Origin: Burkholderia sp. PAMC 26561
GTDB lineage: Bacteria; Pseudomonadota; Gammaproteobacteria; Burkholderiales; Burkholderiaceae
Direction: 5' to 3'
NCBI RefSeq assembly: GCF_001557535.2
Contig: NZ_CP014306.1
Location: forward strand, 1,984,001 to 2,048,000
Length of the DNA stretch: 64,000 nucleotides
Shown here: one piece after another, positions 1-8,932 of the stretch
Numbering within the stretch: the first letter of the stretch is position 1
How the letters are laid out: each line of letters begins with the position of its first letter
Program-made: the position numbers and the translations under genes
The notes under the pieces: model-generated
The model's input: only the letters and a program-made list of their open reading frames with translations
What the model was told of the DNA's origin: nothing
The model's database searches: none

Positions 1-55
1 CTGGCTGTCGCAGAAACAGCTCGTGCGCGGACTGACCTTCGGCGCAGTGAAGTAG
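1..55 (+). CDS. C-terminal end of a carbohydrate ABC transporter permease (partial)
   Basis: Reading from base 2, the last 17 codons give a tail ending LVRGLTFGAVK before a TAG at 53-55. This RGLT-GAVK ending is typical of MalG-type (binding-protein-dependent sugar/polyol) permeases. The gene begins left of the window. It lies upstream of a HAD phosphatase and a UgpC/MsmK-type ATPase on the same strand, so the substrate-binding protein and the other permease are probably just off the edge. Substrate cannot be read from the fragment; the nearby mannitol dehydrogenase and xylulokinase suggest a polyol. Confidence 0.7.
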   Translation, partial: WLSQKQLVRGLTFGAVK

Positions 56-96
56 CGCAGTGACGTCGTACATGTAGCACTTTAGAGGCCGATCCA

Positions 97-837
97 GTGA
101 ACTTGAACTTGTCCCAAGCCGGCGCAGCGGGTGCATCCAGTGCAGCCGCTGCCCACGACGATCACCTGCTGATCTGCGATTGCGACGGCGTGCTGATCGA
201 CAGCGAAGCCATCGCGGGCCGCATGCTCGTGCAGGAGATCGAGACGCTCTGGCCCGGCGTGGACGCTGAACCGATCGTCACGCCGCTGCTCGGACTGCGC
301 ATTGAAACGGTCCTCAGGCGGGCGGCTGAAACGCTTGGGCAGACGCTCGATGCCGCGCAGATCGATGCGATCCGGGCGGTCGTGGAAGCGTCGGCGGTAG
401 AAGCGCCGGCGGTCGATGGCATTGATTCAGCGCTCGGCCGCATTTCGCTGCGCAAGGCCTGCGCGAGCAACAGTTTTACGTCGTATGTGGAAGCCGTGCT
501 GAGCCGCACGGGCCTCGTGCGCTATTTCGGCGAGCGTCTTTTTTGCGCCGACACGGTCGCGAATCCGAAGCCCGCGCCCGACGTGTATCTGGCGGCTGCA
601 CGCACCTTGCGTGTCGCGCCCGAGCGTTGCGTGGTGGTGGAAGACAGCGTGACCGGTGTGACGGCGGCGTCAGCGGCGGGTATGACGGTGCTGGGTTTCG
701 TGGGCGGCGGTCATGCAAGTGAAGGACAAATCGATGCGCTGAAACGTGCTGGCGCAAGTGTCGTGTTCGACGAGATGGGGCAGCTCCCCGCGCTTGTCGA
801 ACAGTGGCTGCAAAACGCAAGCTTTGAACTGCCTTGA
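97..837 (+). CDS. HAD-superfamily phosphatase of the polyol transport operon
   Basis: This is a 246-residue HAD hydrolase of the beta-phosphoglucomutase/phosphatase-like subfamily. Motif I is DCD at residues 28-30 followed by GVLIDSE, motif II is the CASNS serine region near 122-126, motif III is K158 in NPKPAPD, and motif IV is ED at 182-183. It should dephosphorylate a small phosphorylated metabolite, perhaps a sugar phosphate, in the cytoplasm; the substrate is not known. It begins with GTG, 41 bases after the permease stop, and the first 20 residues are Ala/Gly-rich, so a later start is possible. The ABC ATPase gene follows after 49 bases, pointing to one operon. Confidence 0.85.
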   Translation: MNLNLSQAGAAGASSAAAAHDDHLLICDCDGVLIDSEAIAGRMLVQEIETLWPGVDAEPIVTPLLGLRIETVLRRAAETLGQTLDAAQIDAIRAVVEASAVEAPAVDGIDSALGRISLRKACASNSFTSYVEAVLSRTGLVRYFGERLFCADTVANPKPAPDVYLAAARTLRVAPERCVVVEDSVTGVTAASAAGMTVLGFVGGGHASEGQIDALKRAGASVVFDEMGQLPALVEQWLQNASFELP

Positions 838-886
838 GCCTTGTGCTCGCAGAAAACAAAGCGAAGTTAAAGACGGAGACTCCATC

Positions 887-2008
887 ATGGCAAGCCTTAA
901 TCTGCGCAACATCAACAAGCGCTACGAAGAAACCGAAGTCATTCGCAGCGTGAACCTCGATATCGCCGACGGTGAGTTCGTCGTGTTCGTGGGCCCGAGC
1001 GGTTGCGGCAAGTCCACGTTGATGCGGATGATCGCCGGACTCGAAGACATCAGCGGCGGCGACCTGACCATCGACGGCGTGCGTGTGAACGACGTGCCGC
1101 CCGCCAAGCGCGGCATTGCGATGGTGTTCCAGTCGTACGCGCTGTATCCGCACATGACGCTCTACGACAACATGGCGTTTGGTCTAAAGCTTGCGGGCAC
1201 CAAGAAGCCGGAAATCGATGCCGCGGTCAAGCAAGCGGCGAAGATCCTGCACATCGATCATTTGCTCGATAGGAAACCGAAGCAGTTGTCGGGTGGTCAG
1301 CGTCAGCGCGTGGCGATCGGCCGGGCGATCACGCGCAAGCCGAAGGTGTTCCTCTTCGATGAACCGCTTTCCAACCTCGACGCCGCATTGCGCGTGAAGA
1401 TGCGCTTGGAATTCGCGCGCCTGCACGACGAGTTGAAGACCACGATGATCTACGTGACGCACGATCAGGTCGAAGCCATGACGCTCGCGGACAAGATCGT
1501 GGTGCTGTCGGCGGGGAATGTGGAGCAGGTCGGTACGCCGAATCAGCTTTATCACGCGCCGCAGAACAAGTTCGTGGCGGGTTTCATCGGTTCGCCGAAG
1601 ATGAATTTCTTCAATGGCGAAGTCACGCAAGTGCTGAGCGATGGCGTGCTCGTCAAGTATGAAACAGGCGAGACGCAACGCGCTGCAGTTGAACCGGGCA
1701 GCGTCAAGGTCGGCGATTTGGTGACAGTCGGGATTCGTGCCGAGCATCTCCATGCGGGCACAGCGGCGACGGTGGAGCACGGGGTATCGGCGAAAACGAT
1801 GGCCGTCGAGTCGCTCGGCGATGCCGCGTATCTGTACGCGGAGTCATCGGTGGCGCCGGAAGGGATCATCGCCCGGATTCCGCCGCTCGAGCGTCATTCG
1901 CGAGGCGAAGTGCTGAAGCTTGGCGCAATGCCAGAGCATTGCCATTTGTTCAATGCCGAGGGCATTGCGTATCAACGGAAGATCGTCGAGGTGTTGTCGG
2001 CGGCTTGA
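887..2008 (+). CDS. Sugar/polyol ABC transporter ATP-binding protein (UgpC/MsmK type)
   Basis: A 373-residue ATPase that powers uptake through the upstream permeases. Walker A GPSGCGKST is at residues 36-44, the Q-loop follows in VFQSYALYPHM, the signature LSGGQRQRVAIGRA begins at 134, Walker B VFLFDEPLSNLD at 154, and the H-loop is in VTHDQ. The C-terminal third is the TOBE/OB region seen in MalK, UgpC and SmoK. The start ATG at 887 was chosen because the protein then begins MASLNLRNINKRY like the family; an upstream in-frame start at 746 would overlap the HAD gene. A strong hairpin terminator follows. The genetic neighbours suggest sorbitol, mannitol or arabitol import, but this is inference. 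Confidence 0.93.
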   Translation: MASLNLRNINKRYEETEVIRSVNLDIADGEFVVFVGPSGCGKSTLMRMIAGLEDISGGDLTIDGVRVNDVPPAKRGIAMVFQSYALYPHMTLYDNMAFGLKLAGTKKPEIDAAVKQAAKILHIDHLLDRKPKQLSGGQRQRVAIGRAITRKPKVFLFDEPLSNLDAALRVKMRLEFARLHDELKTTMIYVTHDQVEAMTLADKIVVLSAGNVEQVGTPNQLYHAPQNKFVAGFIGSPKMNFFNGEVTQVLSDGVLVKYETGETQRAAVEPGSVKVGDLVTVGIRAEHLHAGTAATVEHGVSAKTMAVESLGDAAYLYAESSVAPEGIIARIPPLERHSRGEVLKLGAMPEHCHLFNAEGIAYQRKIVEVLSAA

Positions 2009-2028
2009 TGGTTTGACGAGCTCACGCG

Positions 2029-2058
2029 AAAACGCCCGGACATGTCCGGGCGTTTTTT
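2029..2058 (+). terminator. Rho-independent terminator, probably bidirectional
   Basis: An inverted repeat with arms AACGCCCGGACA and TGTCCGGGCGTT (2031-2054) is preceded by A residues and followed by a T-run. It sits between the convergent ABC ATPase (+) and the SorC regulator (-) and can stop transcription from both sides. Confidence 0.9.
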
Positions 2059-2074
2059 GATCAAGGTCTCTGAA

Positions 2075-3022
2075 TCAGGCTTCCAAAGCAGCCTGCGCGC
2101 ACAACTCATCCGTCACCAACCCCGACAGCCATTTCCCCTTCAACGCAGCGATAACCGCTGCGCGCTTCCTGATCCCGCCCGCAAAGCCGATGGTCGGTCG
2201 CTTCGGCGGCGTATCGAGCGGCAAGCTCGTCACGCGCTCGCCGGTTGTCGATTTGACCCTGACGCCTTCCGCATCGATGGGCAAGCCAAGCAGCTCGGCC
2301 ACGGCGCCGCCTTCCATCATCTCTTCGACTTCAGCGGTGGTAATAAACCCGTCCTCATGCAGCGGGCAATTGATCCCCATGTTGCCGATGCCGACGAACG
2401 CCACATCGGCATTCTCGGACAATGCATCCACGATCCTGTACAAGCGGTGATTGACCCATTGCGCGCGCTCGGCGCGGCTGTCGGCCATCAACGGAGCGGG
2501 CAGCATGAAGTGCTTGCCGCCGGTCTTCTCGGACAAGTGCTGTGCAACGTCGTACCGGTTCGATGAGCCGTCCTGGGCGATCGCCCCGACCATGGAGACC
2601 AACCTGTGCTGCGGCCGCTCCAGTTGCCCGATTTGCGCGACGACGGCCTTGAGTGTCCGGCCGCTGCTGATCGAGATGACGAGCGGTTTTTCGTCGGTGA
2701 GATAACGCTCCATGACTTGCGCGCCCGCCACCGCCAGCTTGCGGTCAACTTGCTCGGGTGAATCGCCGTCAATAGGCACGACTTCGCACATCGACAAGCC
2801 GTATCGCTTCGATAACTGCGCCGCCAGCGACAAACAATCCGCCACGCGATGATCCACGCGCACGCGAATCAAGTTCTTTTCCACCGCAAACGCAACGAGG
2901 CGCTGCGCGACTGGACGCGAGATCTGCAGCTTCTCCGCGATTTCGTTCTGCGTGTTTCCCGCGACGTAATAGAGCCACGCGGCGCGAGTGGCGAGATCGA
3001 GTTTTTCGTTGGACTTGGGCAC
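2075..3022 (-). CDS. SorC-family sugar-responsive transcriptional regulator
   Basis: A 315-residue protein with an N-terminal helix-turn-helix (about residues 13-48, the stretch from AAWLYYVAGNTQNEIA to RPVAQRLVAF) and a C-terminal sugar-phosphate-binding domain of the SorC/DeoR-NagB-like fold (about 60-310, with ISSGRTL and AIAQDGSSNRYD segments). SorC-family proteins bind a phosphorylated sugar or polyol and control the matching catabolic operon. Start is a GTG preceded by GAGCTCCC. It lies downstream of xylB and the mannitol dehydrogenase on the same strand and converges on the transporter genes, so it probably controls both; a dyad upstream of the dehydrogenase at 6264-6298 is a candidate target. 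Confidence 0.9.
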   Translation of the reverse strand: MPKSNEKLDLATRAAWLYYVAGNTQNEIAEKLQISRPVAQRLVAFAVEKNLIRVRVDHRVADCLSLAAQLSKRYGLSMCEVVPIDGDSPEQVDRKLAVAGAQVMERYLTDEKPLVISISSGRTLKAVVAQIGQLERPQHRLVSMVGAIAQDGSSNRYDVAQHLSEKTGGKHFMLPAPLMADSRAERAQWVNHRLYRIVDALSENADVAFVGIGNMGINCPLHEDGFITTAEVEEMMEGGAVAELLGLPIDAEGVRVKSTTGERVTSLPLDTPPKRPTIGFAGGIRKRAAVIAALKGKWLSGLVTDELCAQAALEA

Positions 3023-3066
3023 GGGAGCTCGATGTCAGGTCGTTTATATCGAATGCAAATGTAGAT

Positions 3067-3139
3067 CGCGCGCCCGAGGAGGCGCGCGGATTTATCGATA
3101 TTGTGCACGCTCGGCGCGAAAGGTTTTGTTGGAAACCTT
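3067..3139 (-). repeat. Two hairpins in the xylB-sorC gap
   Basis: Arms CGCGCGCC and GGCGCGCG (3067-3074 and 3081-3088) form a perfect 8-bp stem with a 6-base loop. A second stem AAGGTTT/AAACCTT lies at 3120-3139. Neither is followed by a clear T-run on the - strand, so these may be mRNA-stabilising or attenuating structures between two genes rather than simple terminators. Confidence 0.5.
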
Positions 3140-3152
3140 CCGCACCGGATCT

Positions 3153-4634
3153 TCAGGCGAGGCGTGGGCGCGCCGGATCGAACAACGGCTTCACGTGCTG
3201 ATACAACTCGCGGAATCCTTTCAGCCGCTGGCGCAGGATTGCATGACGTTCCGGGTTTGGAATGAATTCGTCCTTCACCGGCGGTTTCGCCAGAACGACG
3301 GCGGGGTCGCCGCCTGCCGCGAGCCAGCCGAGACGCGCTGCGCCCAACGCCGCGCCCGTCTCGCCGCCGCCGTGCGTGCGCGTGCGGGTGTTGAGGGCAT
3401 CGGCCAATAACTGGCCCCAGTACTTGCTGCGCGCACCGCCGCCCAAGAGCGACAACGCGTGTACTTCCGTGCCGGCGGCCTGCAAGGCGTCGAGGCCATC
3501 GGTCAGCGCCAGCGTCACGCCTTCCAGCACCGCGTAGCCGAGCAGCGCGCGATCGGTTGCGTGCGTCATGCCGAAGAACACGCCCTGTGCATAAGGGTCG
3601 TTGTGCGGCGTGCGTTCGCCGCTGAGATACGGCAGGAACAGCGGCGCGATCTCGAGCGCAGCCGGATCGAGCGCTTCGATTTCGGCGAGCAGCGTGGGTT
3701 CGTCGGTAGAGGTCAGTTTGCAGACCCAGCGCAAGCAACTCGCCGCCGACAACACCACGCTCATCTGATGCCATCTGTCGGGAATGGCGTGGCAGAACGC
3801 GTGCACGGCGGACGCCGGATTCGGCCTGAAGCGATCGCCCACCACGCACAGCACGCCCGATGTTCCAAGCGACAGGAAGCCATCGCCAGGTTCTGTCGCG
3901 CCGATACCCACTGCGCTCGCCGCGTTATCGCCACCGCCTGCCGCGACGATCACGCCATCGCGCAGACCGAGTTCGCGCGCAAGCTCCGGCAGCAACGTGC
4001 CCGACGGTTCGCTGCCTTCGGCAAGCGCCGGCATCTGCGCGCGCGTCATGCTGCATGCGGCGAGCAGTTCGTCGGACCAGTCGCGGCGGGCGACATCGAG
4101 CCACAACGTGCCCGCTGCATCCGATGGATCGGACACTTTCGTGCCCGTCAGATGCAGGCGCAGATAATCTTTCGGCAACAACACGCAAGCCGTCCGGTTG
4201 AAGATATCCGGCTCGTTATGCTTCACCCAAAGCAGTTTGGGCGCGGTGAAGCCGGGCATCGCGAGATTGCCGGCAATGCGATGCAACTCCGTCGCGGTTT
4301 GCGTGAGTTCGTCGCATTCCTTGTCACTGCGCATGTCGTTCCAGAGAATCGCCGGACGCAGCACGCGATCTTCGGAATCGAGCAGCACCGCGCCGTGCAT
4401 CTGTCCCGACAAACCGATACCGCGAATCTGCGCGAACTCTTGCGGGAATTTGTCGCGCAAGGCGAAGAGTGCAGCGCGCGTGCCGTCCCACCAGTCGAGC
4501 GGATTCTGCTCCGACCAGCGGGGTTTCGGACGCGATACGGTGAACGGCGTACCCGCCGTGCCGATGACGCTGCCATCGCTTGCAAGCAGCAGGACTTTTA
4601 CTTCGGAGGTGCCGAGATCGATGCCTAAATACAT
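3153..4634 (-). CDS. xylB: Xylulokinase
   Basis: A 493-residue FGGY-family kinase that phosphorylates D-xylulose to xylulose 5-phosphate for the pentose phosphate pathway. The N-terminal phosphate motif DLGTSEVK is at residues 6-13; the substrate-binding GQMHG and LWNDMRS segments and the C-terminal ATPase motif LLGGGARSKYWGQ are present, and the length matches XylB (about 484-500). It begins at ATG 4634. Together with the upstream mannitol-type dehydrogenase this fits oxidation of D-arabitol to D-xylulose followed by phosphorylation, as well as mannitol or sorbitol to fructose; which polyol is used in vivo cannot be told from sequence. Confidence 0.93.
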   Translation of the reverse strand: MYLGIDLGTSEVKVLLLASDGSVIGTAGTPFTVSRPKPRWSEQNPLDWWDGTRAALFALRDKFPQEFAQIRGIGLSGQMHGAVLLDSEDRVLRPAILWNDMRSDKECDELTQTATELHRIAGNLAMPGFTAPKLLWVKHNEPDIFNRTACVLLPKDYLRLHLTGTKVSDPSDAAGTLWLDVARRDWSDELLAACSMTRAQMPALAEGSEPSGTLLPELARELGLRDGVIVAAGGGDNAASAVGIGATEPGDGFLSLGTSGVLCVVGDRFRPNPASAVHAFCHAIPDRWHQMSVVLSAASCLRWVCKLTSTDEPTLLAEIEALDPAALEIAPLFLPYLSGERTPHNDPYAQGVFFGMTHATDRALLGYAVLEGVTLALTDGLDALQAAGTEVHALSLLGGGARSKYWGQLLADALNTRTRTHGGGETGAALGAARLGWLAAGGDPAVVLAKPPVKDEFIPNPERHAILRQRLKGFRELYQHVKPLFDPARPRLA

Positions 4635-4675
4635 GGACGAACCCTTGATGAAGGCTTGAAGCGGAGAAAACCGGA

Positions 4676-4720
4676 GGCGCTAATGTAGCGCCGCTGCTGG
4701 CGTTACGCCATTGGCATAAC
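4676..4720 (-). repeat. Two hairpins in the mannitol dehydrogenase-xylB gap
   Basis: GGCGCTA and TAGCGCC (4676-4692) form a perfect 7-bp stem around ATG, and GTTACGCC/GGCATAAC (4702-4720) forms an 8-bp stem with one mismatch around ATT. They fill the 131-base gap upstream of xylB. No T-run follows on the - strand, so a partial attenuator or processing site is more likely than a full terminator. Confidence 0.45.
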
Positions 4721-4765
4721 ACCGGACGGCGGTCACGAGATGTGGGAGGCTCAGGCGCGGCCGGC

Positions 4766-6157
4766 TCAGCCGCGCTTGGCGAGCCAGGCATCGACGCGGC
4801 CAAGCGCTGCGCGCAGCACGCGTTCGAGATCGGCGCTTTGCGCGAGGCTGCCCCAAAGCAGCTTGTCCGCGACGAAAGCCTTCACCGGATCGGCGGCTTC
4901 GAAGAAAGCATGCGCGGTCGCCGCGTCCATCACGCCGTCCTGATACGCGTACGGCAGCTTGCCTTCGTGCCAGCGTTCGAGGAAACGGAAGAACAGCGCG
5001 GGAAGCATGGCGGTCGCGTCCGGATCGGCCTTGCGCGCGAAACATTCACGCAACGTCGGCGCGATAAAACCCGGGATCTTCGAAAAGCCGTCGGCGGCTA
5101 CGCGCTGGTTCGTGTCCTGGATATACGGATTGACGAAGCGGTCCAGCACGACATCGCGATATTTCGCCAGGTCGATGGGGCTCGGCGACAGGCTCGGAAT
5201 CACGTCCTGGGTGACGTAGTCATCGGCGATTGCGCGGATCTCCGCGTCCTGCGTGCCTTCATGAATGTATTGATAACCAACGAGCGTCCCCGCCCACGCA
5301 ATGCAGCTGTGCGTGGCGTTGAGGATGCGGATCTTGGCTTCCTCGTAGGGATGCACCGAATCGACCATTTCCGCGCCGACCTTTTCCCATGCAGGACGAC
5401 CGGCAATGAACGCGTCCTCGATCACCCACTGGATGAACGCTTCGCCCATGACCGGCGCTTTGTCGTCGAAACCAGTTGCGGCCAGCACGCGCTCGCGGAC
5501 ATCGGGCGTGGGACGCGGCGTGATGCGATCGACCATCGCGTTCGGGCATGAGGTGTTTGCGATCATCCAGTCGCGCAGCGCAGTTTCGCCGCGCAATTGC
5601 AGGAATTCGAGCATGCCGGCCTTGAACCGGTCACCGTTGCTGCGCAGGTTGTCGCAGTTCTGCAGCGTCACCTTGCCGGCGTTCTGCTTCATGCGGGCGT
5701 CGAGAATCGCGGCGAGCGCGCCGTAGATGGTCGTGCGCGCGCCTTTCAGGTCGGCCGCGAGATCGGGATTTGCGCGGTCGAGCTTGTGGTGTTCATCGAG
5801 GTAATAACCGCCTTCGGTTACCGTGAACGATACGATCTTGCACTCAGGCGCCGCGCCCGCCGCGATCAGCGCGTCGAGGTCCGCGGCCCATGGCACGACC
5901 TTTTTGATCGAGCGGATGGTTTCGTACTTGCGTTCGCCCTGCGGCGTGACGGTTTCTAGGGTGTAGGTGCCGTTTTGTGCGGCAAGCGCCTCGAGTACGG
6001 CGTTCATGTCGCCGCGAATGTTGCCGACGGTCAGCGACCATTGTGTATCGCCCGATTCAATCAGCTTGTGCAGATACCACGCCTGATGCGCACGATGAAA
6101 AGAGCCTGCGCCGATGTGCAGGATCACATCGGCGGTTGTTGGGTTTGCGGACGTCAT
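4766..6157 (-). CDS. Mannitol dehydrogenase-family polyol dehydrogenase
   Basis: A 463-residue long-chain polyol dehydrogenase that oxidises a sugar alcohol (mannitol, arabitol or sorbitol) with NAD+. The N-terminal nucleotide-binding region carries [19 protein letters not shown], and the C-terminal domain carries the catalytic signature [10 protein letters not shown] with Lys, Asn and His in family spacing. The start ATG at 6157 was preferred over an upstream in-frame start at 6334 because AGAGGAAG sits 5 bases before it and the protein then matches family length. It heads the - strand set with xylB and the SorC regulator; a candidate operator lies about 107 bases upstream. Confidence 0.92.
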   Translation of the reverse strand: MTSANPTTADVILHIGAGSFHRAHQAWYLHKLIESGDTQWSLTVGNIRGDMNAVLEALAAQNGTYTLETVTPQGERKYETIRSIKKVVPWAADLDALIAAGAAPECKIVSFTVTEGGYYLDEHHKLDRANPDLAADLKGARTTIYGALAAILDARMKQNAGKVTLQNCDNLRSNGDRFKAGMLEFLQLRGETALRDWMIANTSCPNAMVDRITPRPTPDVRERVLAATGFDDKAPVMGEAFIQWVIEDAFIAGRPAWEKVGAEMVDSVHPYEEAKIRILNATHSCIAWAGTLVGYQYIHEGTQDAEIRAIADDYVTQDVIPSLSPSPIDLAKYRDVVLDRFVNPYIQDTNQRVAADGFSKIPGFIAPTLRECFARKADPDATAMLPALFFRFLERWHEGKLPYAYQDGVMDAATAHAFFEAADPVKAFVADKLLWGSLAQSADLERVLRAALGRVDAWLAKRG

Positions 6158-6547
6158 GGTGTCTTCCTCTGATCTGGATGCGCCGCGGGGCATGCCCGGC
6201 GCGGTGCTATGTCTCTTGCCGCGGCGTGTTCCGGCGGTTTTGCTTCCACCGGTTTGCGTTGCCACGATCATTTGCTCGTTCTGTGAGCGAATGATCGTAT
6301 TCGATTCGATGAAAGTCAAGGCGCTCTGCAGCATTCAAGACCGCGGATTCGTTGCTGCTCTGCACAATTTATTTGGGTTTTCCGCCGGTCGTGCATTGCC
6401 TTGGCGCAGGTTGGGCCATGCAAACCGAGTTCGGCATCAGCCATCGATGCGATGCAGAACAGGTTGTACGGTGGCTAAAGCGTTGCGTGCCGGGCGCGTG
6501 AAAAAGATCTGATCGGCAGCGGATTCACCGAGCGGCGAATCCTCGAA
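6158..6547. other. Intergenic region upstream of the polyol dehydrogenase
   Basis: This 390-base stretch holds the promoter side of the mannitol dehydrogenase. A possible -35 TTGACT on the - strand lies at 6314-6319, and a large dyad lies at 6264-6298. The part from 6330 to 6540 shows no convincing gene, repeat or terminator. Confidence 0.6.
6264..6298 (-). promoter_or_regulatory. Candidate operator of the polyol dehydrogenase genes
   Basis: Two 14-base arms, ACGATCATTTGCTC and GAGCGAATGATCGT, are inverted about a 7-base spacer with one mismatch. The site is 107 bases upstream of the dehydrogenase start and immediately downstream of a TTGACT -35-like hexamer read on the - strand. SorC-family regulators bind such long interrupted dyads, and a SorC gene lies in the same set, so it is the likely ligand; this pairing is inferred. 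Confidence 0.6.
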
Positions 6548-7389
6548 TTACTTGCTTGAGCGCGAACGGCCCAATACGTCGATGTCATGCGCTTCAAACG
6601 CAGGTCCCTGCACAAAATTCACATCGAACTGTTGTAGCGCATCGAACTGCGCCTCATCCAACACGTTGCTGAAGATCAGCGGGATCTTCAACCGGTGCGC
6701 ATACCCGACCAACGGCTTGACCACCGAATCCCGCAACGCGGCGCCGGCATCCATCTTGATGAAATCAAGCCGCGCCATATCCGACACCGCCATGATCTGC
6801 CCCGCGTTCGCCAGATTCCCCGCAACTTTGAAACCGTACTTCTGATAGCTTTTGACCAGATACCCAAGAAACGTCCGGTGCGCGACCGCCGCCGACGGCA
6901 ATTCAATCACGATCCTCGCCGGATTCAACCCGAACTCGATCAGCACAGAAGAAAAGTGCTTCCCATGGTCGTACTTCACGCTCTTCAGCAAGCGCTCGTG
7001 AACCCGCAAGAACAACAACCCGGGCCGCTGCGCGCCAAAAAATTGAACGCATGCAACGCACGTGAAAGACGGTCGAGCGCGACGAGTCGCGGGTCGTCGT
7101 CGAGTTGCGCGAATGGATCGAACGGCGCGCCGTCCGCGGTGAGCGTCAATGCCTGGAAACCGAGTTCATCGCCGAAACGCTCCGCGCTCTCAACCGATGC
7201 AGTCAGCGATTGCGGCAAGCCGCGCGTGCTGACATCGAAGATGGGCTCGTAGGCGCTCGCGAGTGCAAAGCTCTCGTAAAAGGCAATGGCCGATTCCGCA
7301 CGCGCCCCTTCGCCCATGACAATGCGCGCGCCCGGAAACGGATAGTCCGAGGCGCGCGAGACGAGTTGCTGGACGGTCGGTGCAATCAT
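6548..7389 (-). pseudogene. EAL-domain protein, frameshifted and catalytically degenerate
   Basis: Two - strand frames together make one EAL-domain (c-di-GMP phosphodiesterase family) protein of about 280 residues. The first half runs from 7389 (ATG) through YEPIFDVSTRG, and the second from about 7043 to 6548 through LLFLRVHERLL, IELP, DFIKMD and NFVQGPAFEAHDI. The join falls at an A6 run at 7037-7042: a seventh A would give the continuous reading FNFFGAQRPGLLFLRVHE. The EAL glutamate and the DDFGTG metal motif are not recognisable (the latter reads GNLANAG), so even the repaired protein probably binds or has lost c-di-GMP rather than cleaving it. A sequencing error in the homopolymer is the main alternative to true inactivation. 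Confidence 0.75.
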
Positions 7390-7514
7390 TCAGGCGAAGT
7401 TCTCGAGCAATGTTGTGTCGATGGTAGCAGTGCCATGCATGCGGCTTTGCACAAAATCCACATATCGATATGCACCGGTATCAATCTGCTGCTTCATGCT
7501 TAGGGTTAACAATA

Positions 7515-7550
7515 GTTTTACGTATCGTAATTGGTTTTACCATGCGTAAT
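7515..7550 (+). promoter_or_regulatory. Tandem operator-like repeat upstream of hmgA
   Basis: Two 17-base copies of GTTTTAC-N4-CGTAAT begin at 7515 and 7534, a 19-base period. Each contains an inverted element; the first is a perfect TTACG-TAT-CGTAA palindrome at 7518-7530. The second copy ends 29 bases before the hmgA start, a position suited to a repressor or activator of homogentisate catabolism. No regulator gene is adjacent. Confidence 0.6.
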
Positions 7551-7578
7551 CGAACGCATGTCGCTTGAGGACCAGTCC

Positions 7579-8922
7579 ATGAACCCAGAATCGCCCGGTG
7601 CTTTCACGAGCCATACCCATGTCAGCCGGCTGTACCAGTCAGGCTTCGCCGCCGACTTCGCAACCGAGGCGCTGCCCGGCGCGTTGCCGCTCGGACGTAA
7701 TTCGCCGCAGCGCGTGAGCTACGGTTTGTATGCCGAGCAGCTTTCCGGCACGGCATTTACCGCGCCGCGCGGACATAACCGGCGGTCGTGGTTGTATCGG
7801 ATCAGGCCGGCGGCGGTGCATCAGCCGTTCACGCAAGTCGAAGCCTGCAACAAACTCGTGGCGAACTTCGCCGACGTGCCGCCGACGCCGCCCAATCAGC
7901 TTCGATGGGACCCGTTGCCCATGCCTGATGTGCCTACCGATTTCATCGATGGCTGGGTCACGATGGCCGGCAACGGCGCCGCCGAATCCATGCAAGGCTG
8001 CGCCATCCATCTGTACGCAGCGAATCAATCGATGCAGGACCGGTTCTTTTATAACGCCGACGGCGAACTGCTGATCGTGCCGCAGGAAGGGCGCTTGTCG
8101 ATCGCGACAGAACTCGGCCGCCTCGATATTGAACCGTTCGAAATCGCCGTCATTCCTCGCGGCGTGCGCTTTTCCGTCTCACTGCCCGATAACACCGCAC
8201 GCGGGTATATCTGCGAAAACTTCGGCGCGTTATTGCGCTTGCCGGACCTGGGTCCCATCGGCTCGAATGGTCTTGCGAACCCGCGCGACTTTCTCACGCC
8301 GCATGCAGCGTATGAAGATCGCGAGGGCGCGTTCGAACTCGTGGCGAAGATGAACGGCGTGTTGTGGCGAGCGGACATTGGCCATTCGCCGCTCGATGTA
8401 GTCGCGTGGCACGGCAACTACGCGCCGTACAAATACGATTTGCGTCTGTTCAATACCATCGGCTCGATCAGCTTCGATCATCCCGATCCATCGATCTTTC
8501 TGGTGCTGCAATCGCAGACCGATACGCCGGGCGTCGATGCCATCGACTTCGTGATTTTTCCGCCGCGCTGGCTGGCAAGCGAGAACACATTCAGGCCGCC
8601 GTGGTTCCACCGGAACGTGGCGAGCGAATTCATGGGTTTAGTCCACGGCGTGTACGACGCAAAGTCCGAAGGGTTCATGCCGGGTGGATCGAGCCTGCAT
8701 AACTGCATGTCGGGACATGGTCCGGATGCGGGTACTTTCGAGAAGGCGTCGAACGCCGATACATCGAAGCCTGTGAAAGTGGGCGACACAATGGCGTTCA
8801 TGTTCGAAACGAGCACGCTGATCAAGCCGACGCGCTTCGCGCTCGAAACCGCGCAATTGCAGGCGCATTACTACGAATGCTGGCAGGGGCTCGCCAAGCA
8901 TTTCAACCCTGAGAAGCGGTAA
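7579..8922 (+). CDS. hmgA: Homogentisate 1,2-dioxygenase
   Basis: A 447-residue cupin-fold Fe(II) dioxygenase that opens the ring of homogentisate to maleylacetoacetate in phenylalanine and tyrosine breakdown. The iron ligands can be placed as H344, E350 and H380 in [11 protein letters not shown] and [14 protein letters not shown] by comparison with the human enzyme's H335, E341 and H371. Start ATG 7579 was chosen for the TGAGG Shine-Dalgarno 8 bases upstream and the [10 protein letters not shown] beginning; an in-frame ATG at 7558 is possible. The usual downstream partner fumarylacetoacetase is not here: a convergent MFS gene ends 10 bases after it. Confidence 0.96.
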   Translation: MNPESPGAFTSHTHVSRLYQSGFAADFATEALPGALPLGRNSPQRVSYGLYAEQLSGTAFTAPRGHNRRSWLYRIRPAAVHQPFTQVEACNKLVANFADVPPTPPNQLRWDPLPMPDVPTDFIDGWVTMAGNGAAESMQGCAIHLYAANQSMQDRFFYNADGELLIVPQEGRLSIATELGRLDIEPFEIAVIPRGVRFSVSLPDNTARGYICENFGALLRLPDLGPIGSNGLANPRDFLTPHAAYEDREGAFELVAKMNGVLWRADIGHSPLDVVAWHGNYAPYKYDLRLFNTIGSISFDHPDPSIFLVLQSQTDTPGVDAIDFVIFPPRWLASENTFRPPWFHRNVASEFMGLVHGVYDAKSEGFMPGGSSLHNCMSGHGPDAGTFEKASNADTSKPVKVGDTMAFMFETSTLIKPTRFALETAQLQAHYYECWQGLAKHFNPEKR

Positions 8923-8932
8923 GCCTCTCTGC

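Noticed and set aside
2042..2566. Open + strand frame over the SorC gene, 174 codons
   Set aside because: It is the antisense of a clearly recognised SorC-family protein; high GC gives long antisense frames.
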